Source of the DNA: Cyanobacteria bacterium RM1_2_2
Lineage (GTDB): Bacteria; Cyanobacteriota; Cyanobacteriia; Elainellales; Elainellaceae
Direction: 5' to 3'
Length of the DNA: 48,109 bases
NCBI GenBank assembly: GCA_012033495.1
Contig: JAAUQT010000014.1
Location: 1-48,109, forward strand
Under the pieces are notes generated by a model. That model saw only the letters and a program-made list of their open reading frames with translations. It was not told the origin of the DNA and searched no databases. Position numbers and translations under genes: made by a program. This document shows, piece by piece, positions 7,364 to 16,137 of the stretch; positions within the stretch are counted from its first letter, which is position 1; every line of letters starts with the position of its first letter.

Positions 7364-8473
7364 TCACAAATCGGGGGGCATCGAAACAGGCGGTTGCATT
7401 CCAAGCGCTGCCTGTTTCCGGATTAGCCGCTGAACGCTGGGAATCGTGCGGTTTAGCTCGTAGCTGCGGCGCTCTGGGTTGTTCAGGTATGCCTGCTGCT
7501 CTTCCTCCATCATTTGCACATCTTGCTGCACCAAACCGTCTAGAATCCGCTGAGCCGAGCCAAATAGCCGATTTTTGAGCCAGCGTCGGAATAGAACTGG
7601 GAGTTTGTGCAACCGATGGAATGCATTCAAAGATGTGAAGTGAATGAGATAAGCTTTGGTGGCCGTCTCGTGTTGAGGACACACCAAACAGCAAATTTTG
7701 AAGTCTTTCCCTAACGTTGAAACCCAGTGAGGGTAAACATAGCTGACGTTGAGCGGCTCTGGATGGAGTTGCCGCAAAGCCGGAATAAATAGCTGCGAAA
7801 TTGACCAAATTTTGTCGATTTTGTAATAGCTCTGAGCTTGATAAAACGCATCTACTCGATCATCACTTTCCTCTATGTTTTGCAATACCGGATTCGCCCA
7901 CGCTTGATAGTCTTGATGTAGATGACCGTGATACATATCCATCAAGTTTTCCAGCAAAAAAGAGTAGTGGGCCTTGCATTCGATAATAGAAACAGTTGTG
8001 ATGTAGTTCAACTCATCCCACTCTGGCAAACCAAGCGGCTGAATCACTTTCGCCTGTTGCACTTCTCCTGGAAACAGCCAAACAAAACCATGCTGCTCTC
8101 GAACGGGATAGGAACGCAACTGACAGTTCGGCAGCTTTTGATTGTTTGCAAGGTAAGGAACCGCAACACAGTCTCCTGAGCCGTCAAAACACCAGCCATG
8201 ATAAGCACACTCCAGCGCATCGCCCACCACCTTACCGTGGCTTAGTTTCACCTGCCGATGCGGGCAGCGATCTTCCAAAGCGTGAACCTTGCCGCTCTGA
8301 TCTCGAAACAGCACAATTGCCTGATGCCACACCTCCACGCCGATCGGTTGAGCCGTTACTTCGTTGATACGCGCCACAGCATACCAGTGATTGAGATTAA
8401 CCCCCAACCGACGAACTTCTCGAAAATTGGGGGATGGCATCTCTGAAGCGCAAAACGTATCGATCGACTGCAT
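7364..8473 (-). CDS. Rieske [2Fe-2S] ring-hydroxylating oxygenase, alpha subunit type
   Basis: A 369-aa Rieske non-haem iron oxygenase. The Rieske centre is Cys70-Pro-His72 and Cys89-Ala-Tyr-His92 (CPHRQ, CAYHGW). The catalytic segment ENLMDMYHGHLHQ supplies Asp179, His182 and His184/186 for mononuclear iron, although the spacing differs slightly from the usual D-x2-H-x4-H. Cyanobacterial relatives act on chlorophyll, carotenoid or sterol-like substrates, and the substrate here is unknown. No ferredoxin reductase gene is adjacent, so electrons presumably come from general ferredoxin. It is first in a minus-strand series with the DUF1400 and carotenoid oxygenase genes, which hints at isoprenoid or pigment modification (inference). 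Confidence 0.9.
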   Translation of the reverse strand: MQSIDTFCASEMPSPNFREVRRLGVNLNHWYAVARINEVTAQPIGVEVWHQAIVLFRDQSGKVHALEDRCPHRQVKLSHGKVVGDALECAYHGWCFDGSGDCVAVPYLANNQKLPNCQLRSYPVREQHGFVWLFPGEVQQAKVIQPLGLPEWDELNYITTVSIIECKAHYSFLLENLMDMYHGHLHQDYQAWANPVLQNIEESDDRVDAFYQAQSYYKIDKIWSISQLFIPALRQLHPEPLNVSYVYPHWVSTLGKDFKICCLVCPQHETATKAYLIHFTSLNAFHRLHKLPVLFRRWLKNRLFGSAQRILDGLVQQDVQMMEEEQQAYLNNPERRSYELNRTIPSVQRLIRKQAALGMQPPVSMPPDL

Positions 8474-8590
8474 TATGAAACTCCCAGGAACCTGGTCATA
8501 AGATAGCTCAAAATCATAATAAGCTTAAGGTTTCTAGGCTCAGCGTGAGCAAATCACAGAAAAACTTAAGAGATTTCCAGAAATGGGATA

Positions 8591-8761
8591 CTTGTACAGC
8601 AGGTTTAGCAATAAAATCAAAAGCTCGTAGCATGGCTCATCGCAAAGCCTGTACGGGCAGGTTTAGCAACAGAATCATGCGCTTACGGCAAATCCTGTAG
8701 CAAAACCTGCCCCAACAGAACCATTGGCTTACGGCAAATCCTGTAGCAAAACCTGCCCTAA
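8591..8761. repeat. GGGCAGGTTT-type palindromic repeat cluster
   Basis: This 438-base spacer (8474-8911) holds a cluster of related half-units. GTACGGGCAGGTTTAGCAA (8651-8669) is an inverted match to TAGCAAAACCTGCCCCAAC (8698-8716). A 35-base block is directly repeated at 8681-8715 and 8727-8761, differing at one base. A degenerate unit, GTACAGCAGGTTTAGCAA, begins near 8594. Related copies occur at 30317-30380 and, in part, near 19511. No gene was seen in the spacer. It is probably a dispersed palindromic element able to form hairpins. Confidence 0.75.
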
Positions 8762-8911
8762 CTCAAGGCAATGCTTTTTCTCAGAAATCCCCTTCCTAAA
8801 AGACGACAAAAACCTACTACAAGGAGCCTCTGCATTCAACCATGCAGCATCGACTTCCCGCAATAGGTTTCTGGACAATTATGGCTTAAGGGCAGCCACA
8901 GGACTGGGAAA

Positions 8912-9454
8912 CTAGGCTTCCTGCCAAAGCTGGCGAACTGTCCCCGGCAGAAATCCCTCAATCTCCTGAATTCGCTCCGGCGACAACTCATCCTTGGTTG
9001 CTGAGAAAACGGCCTTGACCACTTGCTCAGGTGCTACATTTTGCGGTAGACCAGCCTCTTGCTGAACGCGAAACAGGAAAGTAGTATCCCGAATTTCGAG
9101 GGCTGGACGAATGCGGCTGAGAAAGTTAACGATCGGGTTAGTGTCTTTCCAAAGGTCTTCGACTTCTGTAGCGAGCGGCGTTGCAGTATAGATCGTTTTA
9201 TCTTTATTATCTTCCATTAATGGCGAATGCAGTTCCTCTGCAACGTTCTCAACAGCTTTTTTGGTCATCATGTCGCGCATAGTGCGAAACACAACTTCAG
9301 TGATGTCTCTAGCATCATAAAGGTCTGCCAATCCGGCCTGAACCATGACTTTTTCTAAAAACGATTGATGTTCCGCGCTGGGGAGCATTCTGGAGTCTTC
9401 AACTTCAGTGGGATCAATTTCTGGAAGCGTATTGTTAAAAACTTCATCTGGCAT
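8912..9454 (-). CDS. DUF2267 domain protein
   Basis: A 180-aa soluble protein with two copies of a helical repeat typical of DUF2267: a first unit around YDARDITEVVFRTMRDMM and a second around APEQVVKAVFSATKDELS, ending LPGTVRQLWQEA. The second unit has the usual pattern in which SPERIQEIEGFLP precedes the C-terminal LW motif. The biochemical role of DUF2267 is not established. The gene lies 196 bases downstream of cobN on the same strand, far enough to have its own promoter. No signal peptide. Confidence 0.8.
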   Translation of the reverse strand: MPDEVFNNTLPEIDPTEVEDSRMLPSAEHQSFLEKVMVQAGLADLYDARDITEVVFRTMRDMMTKKAVENVAEELHSPLMEDNKDKTIYTATPLATEVEDLWKDTNPIVNFLSRIRPALEIRDTTFLFRVQQEAGLPQNVAPEQVVKAVFSATKDELSPERIQEIEGFLPGTVRQLWQEA

Positions 9455-9650
9455 ATTTTTTACTCCGTGTTTTTACAAAGCCCATACTCCAGCACCTTCC
9501 GCTTAATCTGATCAAACTGGCGTAGATCAAGAGGTATGTGCTGTGAATAACATTGCATGAGTTGAGATCACTCAGCACTCCCCCAAGGTTGGAGATTGGT
9601 GCAACCAAAAGTTAGAGATAGACACAGATGCAGGTGTTTTCTAGAGCGTA

Positions 9651-12600
9651 TCAATTTCCTTCGATCGTGGCTTCTGCCTGATGCACCATTGCCCGAAGCT
9701 GCTCCAATGTTTCAGGCTGGGCTTGCTGCCACAGTCCGCGCTGGTTTGCCTCTAGTAGTCGTTCTGCCATGTCGCGTAGCGCCCAAGGGTTTTTCTGTTG
9801 AATAAATTCCTGCACGGTGGCGTCAAATAAATAGGACTGGGCAATTCCCTCATACATGTAATCTTCCACACACTGAGCCGTTGCATCATAAGCAAATAAG
9901 TAATCTACGGTCGCTGCCATTTCAAATGCGCCTTTGTATCCATGCCGCATCACGCCCGCAATCCATTTTGGATTCACAACTCGTGATCGATAGACTCGCG
10001 CAATTTCCTGGCGCAGATGCCGCACTTTCGGATTTTCGGGCAAAGCATGATCGCCAAAGTAAGTTTGGGGATTTTGTCCGGTGAGTGCCCGCACCGAGGC
10101 AGTCAGCCCGCCCTGAAACTGATAGTAATCATCCGAATCCAGCAGATCATGTTCGCGGTTGTCTTGGTTGTGTAGCACAATTTGCAATTTGCTCAAACGC
10201 TGCTCAAACGCTTCTGGAGCCGAGCGTCCGTCTCCTTGTCCGGTGTAGGCGTAGCTGCTCCAGTTGATGTAAGCTCGCGCCAAATCCTGATCATCTGTCC
10301 AGTTTTGGGCTTCGATCAGACCTTGCAATCCGGCTCCATAGGCTCCTGGTTTTGAGCCAAAAATTCGGTACTGCGATCGTTGCACAGCCTGATCTGCGGG
10401 TAAGCCGGCTGCTTGCCAGGTTTGCGTGTCCTGCTGTACTTGAGCCGCCAACGGGTTTTGATCGGCGGGTTCATCCAGACTCGCAACCGCTTCTACGGCT
10501 TGGTGAAACAAATCGATCAAATTCGGGAATGCATCGCGGAAGAATCCAGAAATGCGAAGTGTAACATCGACTCGCGGCCGTCCCAGAATGGAGAGCGGCA
10601 AAATCTCGAAATCAACGACCCGACGGGAAGCGCCATCCCAAATCGGGCGAACGCCCAACAGCGCAAACGCCTCTGCCAAATCATCGCCGCCAGTTCGCAT
10701 CGTTGATGTTCCCCAGATCGACAGCGCTAACGTTCTTGGATATTCACCTTGCTCTTGCACGTAATGTTCAACGAGGATCTCTGCGGCTTTGCGTCCCACA
10801 TCCCAGGACGTTTCGGTGGGAATGGCTCGAATATCGACCGAATAAAAATTGCGTCCGGTGGGCAACACTTCTGGTCGGCCTCGCGTCGGCGCACCCGCAG
10901 CCCCGCTGGGCACATAGCCGCCTGCCAATCCGTGCAGCAAATAATCGATTTCTTGGCAGGTTTGCCGCAGTGCCGGCAGAAGGGTATCGGAAATCCAGCC
11001 CAACTCACCGGAAACTGGATCAGGCGCGTTGTTGGGTGAATTTTGCAGCAGCGATTCCACAAAATCTGCGGCCGTTTGTTCCAACGCTTCCACCACATCG
11101 CCCACCGTGCGGCATCCGGTCAGGGCTGCAATTTCTGTGCGTCCAGCTTGCCAAGGTTGCCCCAAATCAGCGGTAAGCGGGTCAATATCCAGCTTCCAGG
11201 CTTGGGCAATCGCTCGCGTTAAGCCCAACCGTTTGCGTCCGGGATGGCGGGCAATCGAGACGATCAGATCGCGCAACTGGCGTCCCTCTGGGCACTGACC
11301 AAAAATGTGTAACCCATCGCGGATTTGGGCTTCTTTTAATTCACAGAGGTAGCCGTCGATGGCATCAAATTTTAGTTCTGAATCAACCCCCAACTCTTGC
11401 TGAAAATGCTCTTGCTGAATCAGCGATAGCAGCCGCTCGCGGATCAGGGGTAGGCGGGTCGGATCAAGGTTTTGGGCTTCGTAGTATTCATCAATCAGGT
11501 GTTCAAGCTGCTGGAGGTTGCCATATAGCTCGGCGCGGGTCATGGGCGGCGTCAGGTGATCGAGAATCACGGCTTGCGAACGGCGTTTAGCTTGGGAACC
11601 TTCCCCCGGATCGTTAACAATAAATGGGTAAAGATGCGGCAATGCGCCTAGCGTCACTTCGGGATAACAGTCCTGCGAAAGCGCCACCCCCTTGCCGGGC
11701 AGCCATTCCAAATTGCCATGCTTGCCCACATGCACGATCGCCTGCGCCCCAAACTCAGATCGCAGCCATTCATAAAAAGCAAGATAAGCGTGGGGAGGTT
11801 CCAAATCCGGGGCGTGATAGTTCAACGCAGGGTCGAGATCATAGCCGCGAGCAGGCTGAATGCCAACAAACACGTTGCCGAGTTGCAGCCCCGCAATTGG
11901 AATCGAAGCTCTTACCATCCCCATCTCCTCCCATCCCCACCGTTCCCCGATCCCCTGCTGCACCGCTTCCGGCAGCGAGGCAAAATAGCGCTGATAGGTC
12001 GCCCCATCCATCGACTGATTGACCGATCGCCATTGCCCTTCAGGATCATTGGTGGCAGTTTGGGTCAACCGCTGGATCAGGTCGTCGCCTGTAGCAGGAA
12101 TATGTTCGAGAAAGTAGCCCTGCTGCTGAAGCGCCTTCAGGATCTCCACACAGCTTGCTGGCGTATCCAAGCCCACGCCATTGGCTAGCCGTCCGTCGCG
12201 GGTCGGGTAGTTGGCTAAAACTAGAGCAATTCGCTTCTGAGCGTTGGGCGTTTGGCGCAGGCGCACCCAATTTGCTGCCAGATCTGCCACAAACTGCACC
12301 CGATCGGCAACTGGCAGATAGGTGACGACATCGGTTTCTAGCTGAGGGTGGTGAGTCTGAACCGCTTTGAACGACACCGCCCGACTGATAATACGTCCGT
12401 CTACTTCCGGTAGCGCCACATTCATCGCTAAATCGCGGGGAGACAGCCCTCGTGTTTGATCGCGCCATTGCTCTGCCGTGCTGCTGGCTAACATCACCTG
12501 AAGCACAGGCAGATCTAGCTGCTGCCAAAGCTCGACCTGGGGTGTTTCGGCTTCTAACTTTGCCAATGAAAAGCTAGTGGTATTGAGTAATCCTTGAATC

Positions 12601-13373
12601 CCCGTTGCTTGCGGCTCAGAGCCAGCCTGAAAGTAAGCCAGTAGCTCCGATTGAACGTCCGGATCACGCAGAGACGACACAAAAATTGGGATTGGGCACA
12701 ACTGACGCTCGGCAAGGGCGGCACAGAGGGCGTCGATCACCGCCGTATTTCCCGCTAAATAGTGCGCCCGATAGAACAAAATTCCGACGGCTGCTTTAGG
12801 TTCCAGCGGCTCCGCTGGTTCTGACCCTAAATACCTCCCGACTCGCGGCACGGTAACGGGCGGTTCGCAGGCATAGGAGCAACTCAAACTCGTGTTGGCA
12901 AGGTTGCTGAGGGCATGGGCTATATTCTCAACACCACCCTCGTTAAAGTAGCGCCACAGCCGATCAACTGCCGTCAGCGAGACTGTAGAATGGCTGACCA
13001 AATCAGGATCGGGGCGATCGTCTCCCGGAAGTACATACAGCGCGGCTCCGGTTTCCTGGACAATTTGCTTCACCACTTCTAGCCCGTAAGACCAGTAAGC
13101 TCGCCCCCCCAACAGCCGCAAGACAATCCCTTGAGCGTGACGCAACACCTCTTCTGCGTAAGTGTCGATGGTGAGGTTTTGCTGAAGCTGAAGCAGATTC
13201 ACAACTCGCAGGGCGGGAAAATCGGCAGGTAGGTGCGGCAAAGTGGCGGCAATGATTTGAATATCCGTATCGGCTGCCGTCATAACGACGAGAGGGGCAG
13301 GAGTTTGGTCAATCAAAATCACGCCGTCTGTCTCTGGAGTCCATCCTCCGGGAAGCGTTGCCAAGCGATGCAT
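9651..13373 (-). CDS. cobN: cobaltochelatase large subunit CobN
   Basis: A 1240-aa protein of usual CobN length, related to ChlH/BchH. Recognisable blocks include YDLDPALNYHAPDLEPPHAY, IVHVGKHGNLEWLPGKG, VNDPGEGSQAKRRSQAVILD and a C-terminal region with NPKWIAGVMRHGYKGA. CobN binds hydrogenobyrinic acid a,c-diamide and inserts cobalt in the aerobic-type B12 route together with AAA+ partners; in cyanobacteria ChlI/ChlD-like subunits may serve, and none is in this window. The start is ATG 13373 with GAAGG upstream. I looked for a cobalamin riboswitch upstream and saw none. Another probable B12 gene (CobD-type) lies at 31350. Confidence 0.95.
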   Translation of the reverse strand: MHRLATLPGGWTPETDGVILIDQTPAPLVVMTAADTDIQIIAATLPHLPADFPALRVVNLLQLQQNLTIDTYAEEVLRHAQGIVLRLLGGRAYWSYGLEVVKQIVQETGAALYVLPGDDRPDPDLVSHSTVSLTAVDRLWRYFNEGGVENIAHALSNLANTSLSCSYACEPPVTVPRVGRYLGSEPAEPLEPKAAVGILFYRAHYLAGNTAVIDALCAALAERQLCPIPIFVSSLRDPDVQSELLAYFQAGSEPQATGIQGLLNTTSFSLAKLEAETPQVELWQQLDLPVLQVMLASSTAEQWRDQTRGLSPRDLAMNVALPEVDGRIISRAVSFKAVQTHHPQLETDVVTYLPVADRVQFVADLAANWVRLRQTPNAQKRIALVLANYPTRDGRLANGVGLDTPASCVEILKALQQQGYFLEHIPATGDDLIQRLTQTATNDPEGQWRSVNQSMDGATYQRYFASLPEAVQQGIGERWGWEEMGMVRASIPIAGLQLGNVFVGIQPARGYDLDPALNYHAPDLEPPHAYLAFYEWLRSEFGAQAIVHVGKHGNLEWLPGKGVALSQDCYPEVTLGALPHLYPFIVNDPGEGSQAKRRSQAVILDHLTPPMTRAELYGNLQQLEHLIDEYYEAQNLDPTRLPLIRERLLSLIQQEHFQQELGVDSELKFDAIDGYLCELKEAQIRDGLHIFGQCPEGRQLRDLIVSIARHPGRKRLGLTRAIAQAWKLDIDPLTADLGQPWQAGRTEIAALTGCRTVGDVVEALEQTAADFVESLLQNSPNNAPDPVSGELGWISDTLLPALRQTCQEIDYLLHGLAGGYVPSGAAGAPTRGRPEVLPTGRNFYSVDIRAIPTETSWDVGRKAAEILVEHYVQEQGEYPRTLALSIWGTSTMRTGGDDLAEAFALLGVRPIWDGASRRVVDFEILPLSILGRPRVDVTLRISGFFRDAFPNLIDLFHQAVEAVASLDEPADQNPLAAQVQQDTQTWQAAGLPADQAVQRSQYRIFGSKPGAYGAGLQGLIEAQNWTDDQDLARAYINWSSYAYTGQGDGRSAPEAFEQRLSKLQIVLHNQDNREHDLLDSDDYYQFQGGLTASVRALTGQNPQTYFGDHALPENPKVRHLRQEIARVYRSRVVNPKWIAGVMRHGYKGAFEMAATVDYLFAYDATAQCVEDYMYEGIAQSYLFDATVQEFIQQKNPWALRDMAERLLEANQRGLWQQAQPETLEQLRAMVHQAEATIEGN

Positions 13374-13971
13374 AAAGAACCTTCACAATCAGCTTTCCCA
13401 TCCTCGCATTCATTGCCTAGAAACTGCCTAGAAGTCGCCTAGGAACTGCCAGTAGGAGCAATCTTACTTTCGTTACAAAAATTCGGCTGTTTTTGGGTTT
13501 GCCAGAGGAGCCTGTTTCTACTGAGTCTCTCCCTAATTTCCCTACGCGGCTATGACTTCCGTAATATCACTGAATCTGTTTTCTGGGCAGCCTGTTCCCT
13601 TCTCGCCAGCGGTTTATGAAAACTTTATATAGCGCCGATAACATAAAGTTCAGATGTCTTATGCCTGGGGAGTGTAGACAAACCCAGTCAGCGCGTCATT
13701 TAATTGGGGTCTACTAGCTTTTTAAAAGTTTTCCTTAAAAATTCTTAGTAAAGTATATTTCTAGACGACTCTGGTAGAAAACCCAACTAAGTCTGGGGTG
13801 TTGAGCATTTTGCAGCCAGTGACCTGACTTGCTTCATCCAAGCTCTAAGTAAAAAGTTTTTGCAAAGATCTAGGGGTTTTGCCAAACTTCTTGCGGGAGG
13901 CAACTTATATTCCCTGTATAAGCAGGTAAGTATTTTCACGGTAATTGGTAACGAACGCAGGCGCGAGCAGC
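13374..13971. other. divergent spacer between cobN and sugar transferase
   Basis: About 600 bases with no gene I can support. Near 13415-13450 a short motif recurs three times (TGCCTAGAAAC, TGCCTAGAAGT, CGCCTAGGAAC), an 11-base tandem-like repeat close to the cobN start. Promoters for both flanking genes should lie here, but no sigma-70 hexamer pair is convincing. Confidence 0.5.
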
Positions 13972-14646
13972 ATGGACGCAGCACCAACCAGTCAGGAATC
14001 CGCAACCAAAACAGCCTCCCAGAATCGCTTTGCAGAGCCTCATCCGTCAACAGTATCTGTGAGCAAGCGCTTACTAGATGTTGTAGGCGCACTGGTTGGG
14101 TTGCTGGCTTTGTCGATTCTTTTCGTGCCAATCGCTATCTTGATCAAACTGGATAGCCCTGGCTCTGTTTTCTATAAGCAGGAGCGATTTGGGCTTCAGG
14201 GCAAACCTTTTACCATCATTAAGTTTCGCTCGATGGTGCAGGATGCCGATCGCATGAAGGCGGTTGTGCCCAACGAAGCAAAAGGGCTCATTTTTAAAAA
14301 CAAGCAAGATCCGAGAGTGACGCGCATCGGTCGGTTTTTACGCAAAACCAGCCTAGATGAATTTCCTCAATTTTGGAATGTTTTGATGGGTAACATGAGC
14401 CTGGTGGGAACTCGTCCCCCGACCCGCGACGAAGTCAGCCACTATGAGGAGCGCCATTGGCTGCGGCTGAATGTGAAGCCTGGTATGACGGGCGAGTGGC
14501 AGGTCAACGGACGTTCTGCGGTGAAAGACTTTGAGGAAATTGTCGATCTAGACCTGCGCTATCAGCATCGCTGGACGCCTGCTTACGACTTGACGATTAT
14601 CTGGCGAACGATCGGCGTGTTGTTTACAAAATCAGGAGCTTGCTAG
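13972..14646 (+). CDS. polyprenyl-phosphate sugar transferase (WbaP/ExoY type)
   Basis: A 224-aa bacterial sugar transferase that starts exopolysaccharide or glycan repeat-unit synthesis by moving a sugar-phosphate to undecaprenyl phosphate at the inner membrane. It has one N-terminal hydrophobic helix (LLDVVGALVGLLALSILFVP) and the catalytic-domain motifs IIKFRSMVQDAD, RFLRKTSLDEFPQFWNVLMG, MSLVGTRPP and KPGMTGEWQVNGRS. It is a short form without the upstream four-helix region of WbaP. ATG 13972 is preferred to a TTG at 13945. The TAG stop at 14644-14646 coincides with the first bases of a MITE. The following DUF218 gene may also act in envelope metabolism. Confidence 0.92.
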   Translation: MDAAPTSQESATKTASQNRFAEPHPSTVSVSKRLLDVVGALVGLLALSILFVPIAILIKLDSPGSVFYKQERFGLQGKPFTIIKFRSMVQDADRMKAVVPNEAKGLIFKNKQDPRVTRIGRFLRKTSLDEFPQFWNVLMGNMSLVGTRPPTRDEVSHYEERHWLRLNVKPGMTGEWQVNGRSAVKDFEEIVDLDLRYQHRWTPAYDLTIIWRTIGVLFTKSGAC

Positions 14647-14768
14647 GGTCTATTATCCATTCCAGCTAAAACCCTGACCATGGCAAGGCGTCAGCCCCTA
14701 GCCGGTTTTGGGAGGCGGGCGCAATCCTGCTGATGCTGCGGTTGACTCTGAATGGATGATGCGCCCTA
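14644..14768 (+). mobile_element. MITE copy A (TA-flanked, 19-bp terminal inverted repeats)
   Basis: A 125-base element running from TAGGGTCTATTATCCATTC to GAATGGATGATGCGCCCTA. The ends are inverted repeats with four mismatches. The interior is shared with copies at 21424-21549 (inverted) and 37236-37392, including CTGACCATGGCAAG, CAGCCCCTAGCC and ATCCTGCTGATGCTGCG. It has no coding capacity of its own. The TA at both ends suggests an IS630/Tc1-mariner-type target duplication (inference). It begins exactly at the stop codon of the sugar transferase gene. Confidence 0.8.
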
Positions 14769-14932
14769 AAAGTTGATTCGGCTCTGAATCAGAGCGACTC
14801 TCCGCCAATTTTCTAAAATTCCTTCAATTCCGTGGTTGATTTGACCGCAGTTTGAGTAGAGTTAAACAGGCTTGTCTCAATGGGCTGCAAGCAGGTTCGT
14901 CATGCACGATTGGGAGCGAAGGAAAGGCTGCG

Positions 14933-16036
14933 ATGTTTGAATTGATCACGCAAATTTTGCTCTTGGTAGGGCTTTATTACCTAGTGAGAGCAATTTGGCC
15001 GTCCATTTACAACCCTAAATATTTTGCCTGGTTTGGGGTGGCGGTGTTCATTGCGCTCGTTGTGATGGCGTTCGCTTACCCAACGAATCGCACGGTTGGC
15101 ATCCTCTGGGCCGTCTTGTCTTTTCCGCTCCGACCGTTGGGGCTGACGCTGATTCTACTGGGCTTCGCGCTGTCAGAAGGCTTGCAAAAGGTTAAAGGGC
15201 AACAGGTGCTAGCAGCTTTCCTGATCTTGCTAATTAGCAGTTTGCCCATCACTGCCTATTTGTTGACTGCTCAAACTGAACAGCGCTCGGTCATTGAAGC
15301 AATTCGGCGACAGGAGGCTTCTAATCCCCGCGAAGTGCAGGCAATTGTGGTTTTGGGAGATGGATCTGCTCAACTCGATCCAGCCTCTCGAATTCGCACG
15401 CAAGTGACTCGTCCCGGCGAAGGTGGGATCAGTATTACGCTTCAGTCTCGCTTGCTGTATGCCGCTGAGCTTTATAACAACCGGACGCAGCGAGGCTCTA
15501 ATCCTTTGGTGATCGTCAGCATTGGCCCGCAGCCCCTTGATATCAGAGGCAGACCGTTACCCGGAGAAGGCGAGGCGGTGATTTTGCTGCTAACGTCTCA
15601 TGGCGTGCCGCAAAGCCAAATTAAGCTGGATACTGAGGGCATTGATCCCCGCAGTAGTGCGATTGCGGTGCGGCGAATTTTGCTGGGGCCAAAGGGAGAA
15701 AACGTCGATTGCCGCATTTTTGCCGTCTGTGATGACGGATTTCGAGAGTTGCCCACCACCGGAACCACCGGCCCCAGAATTCCCATCGTGCTGGTTTCTC
15801 CAGCCATCATGATTCGTCGCGCTAGCTCTAGCTTTACTCGTGTCTTCTTTGAAGTGACGCCGCGCCCAACCGATTTCTACTCCTTCCAGCTACAGCGAGG
15901 CTGGGACTTGGCAGCGTTGACGGCTCTAGTGCCGAGTGCCGAAGCTTTGGTGATTACTTCGCGGGTGGTGAACGAATACCTGACAACGGTTTACTACTTC
16001 CTGCGGGGCTGGCTGGCCGATCCCCTTGCGGTTTAA
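14933..16036 (+). CDS. DUF218 / YdcF-ElyC family membrane protein
   Basis: 367 aa from ATG 14933, preceded by AAGGAAAGG; the open frame begins earlier at 14852. Four hydrophobic segments occupy roughly the first 125 residues (LITQILLLVGLYYLV, FGVAVFIALVVMAF, GILWAVLSFPLRPLGLTL, AAFLILLISSLPI). A periplasmic DUF218 domain follows: EVQAIVVLGDG, LQSRLLYAAELY, LVIVSIGPQ, EAVILLLTSHGVP and IDPRSSAIAVRRIL. E. coli relatives (ElyC, SanA, YdcF) are linked to envelope integrity, but the catalytic role is unsettled. A non-standard insert with several Cys and Pro residues (DCRIFAVCDDG) sits in the C-terminal half. Confidence 0.82.
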   Translation: MFELITQILLLVGLYYLVRAIWPSIYNPKYFAWFGVAVFIALVVMAFAYPTNRTVGILWAVLSFPLRPLGLTLILLGFALSEGLQKVKGQQVLAAFLILLISSLPITAYLLTAQTEQRSVIEAIRRQEASNPREVQAIVVLGDGSAQLDPASRIRTQVTRPGEGGISITLQSRLLYAAELYNNRTQRGSNPLVIVSIGPQPLDIRGRPLPGEGEAVILLLTSHGVPQSQIKLDTEGIDPRSSAIAVRRILLGPKGENVDCRIFAVCDDGFRELPTTGTTGPRIPIVLVSPAIMIRRASSSFTRVFFEVTPRPTDFYSFQLQRGWDLAALTALVPSAEALVITSRVVNEYLTTVYYFLRGWLADPLAV

Positions 16037-16137
16037 TCTCTGTCAGCCGGATAGTAGTCGCCACAGAAATTGCGGGAAAGTTAAAGAGGTCTTCACATAC
16101 TTCTGACGGAAATTACTGAATTACTGAGAGTCAAGCC

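Noticed and set aside
6801..7808. 335-codon frame covering the DUF1400 gene
   Set aside because: The first 156 codons are antisense-free shadow of the Rieske gene in another frame; signal peptide and ribosome site place the start at 7340.
10703..11176. Long plus-strand frames inside cobN
   Set aside because: Shadows of a GC-rich conserved gene on the opposite strand; no family resemblance.
13374..13971. Possible cobalamin riboswitch upstream of cobN
   Set aside because: No B12-box-like or GCCACTG element found on the cobN strand.
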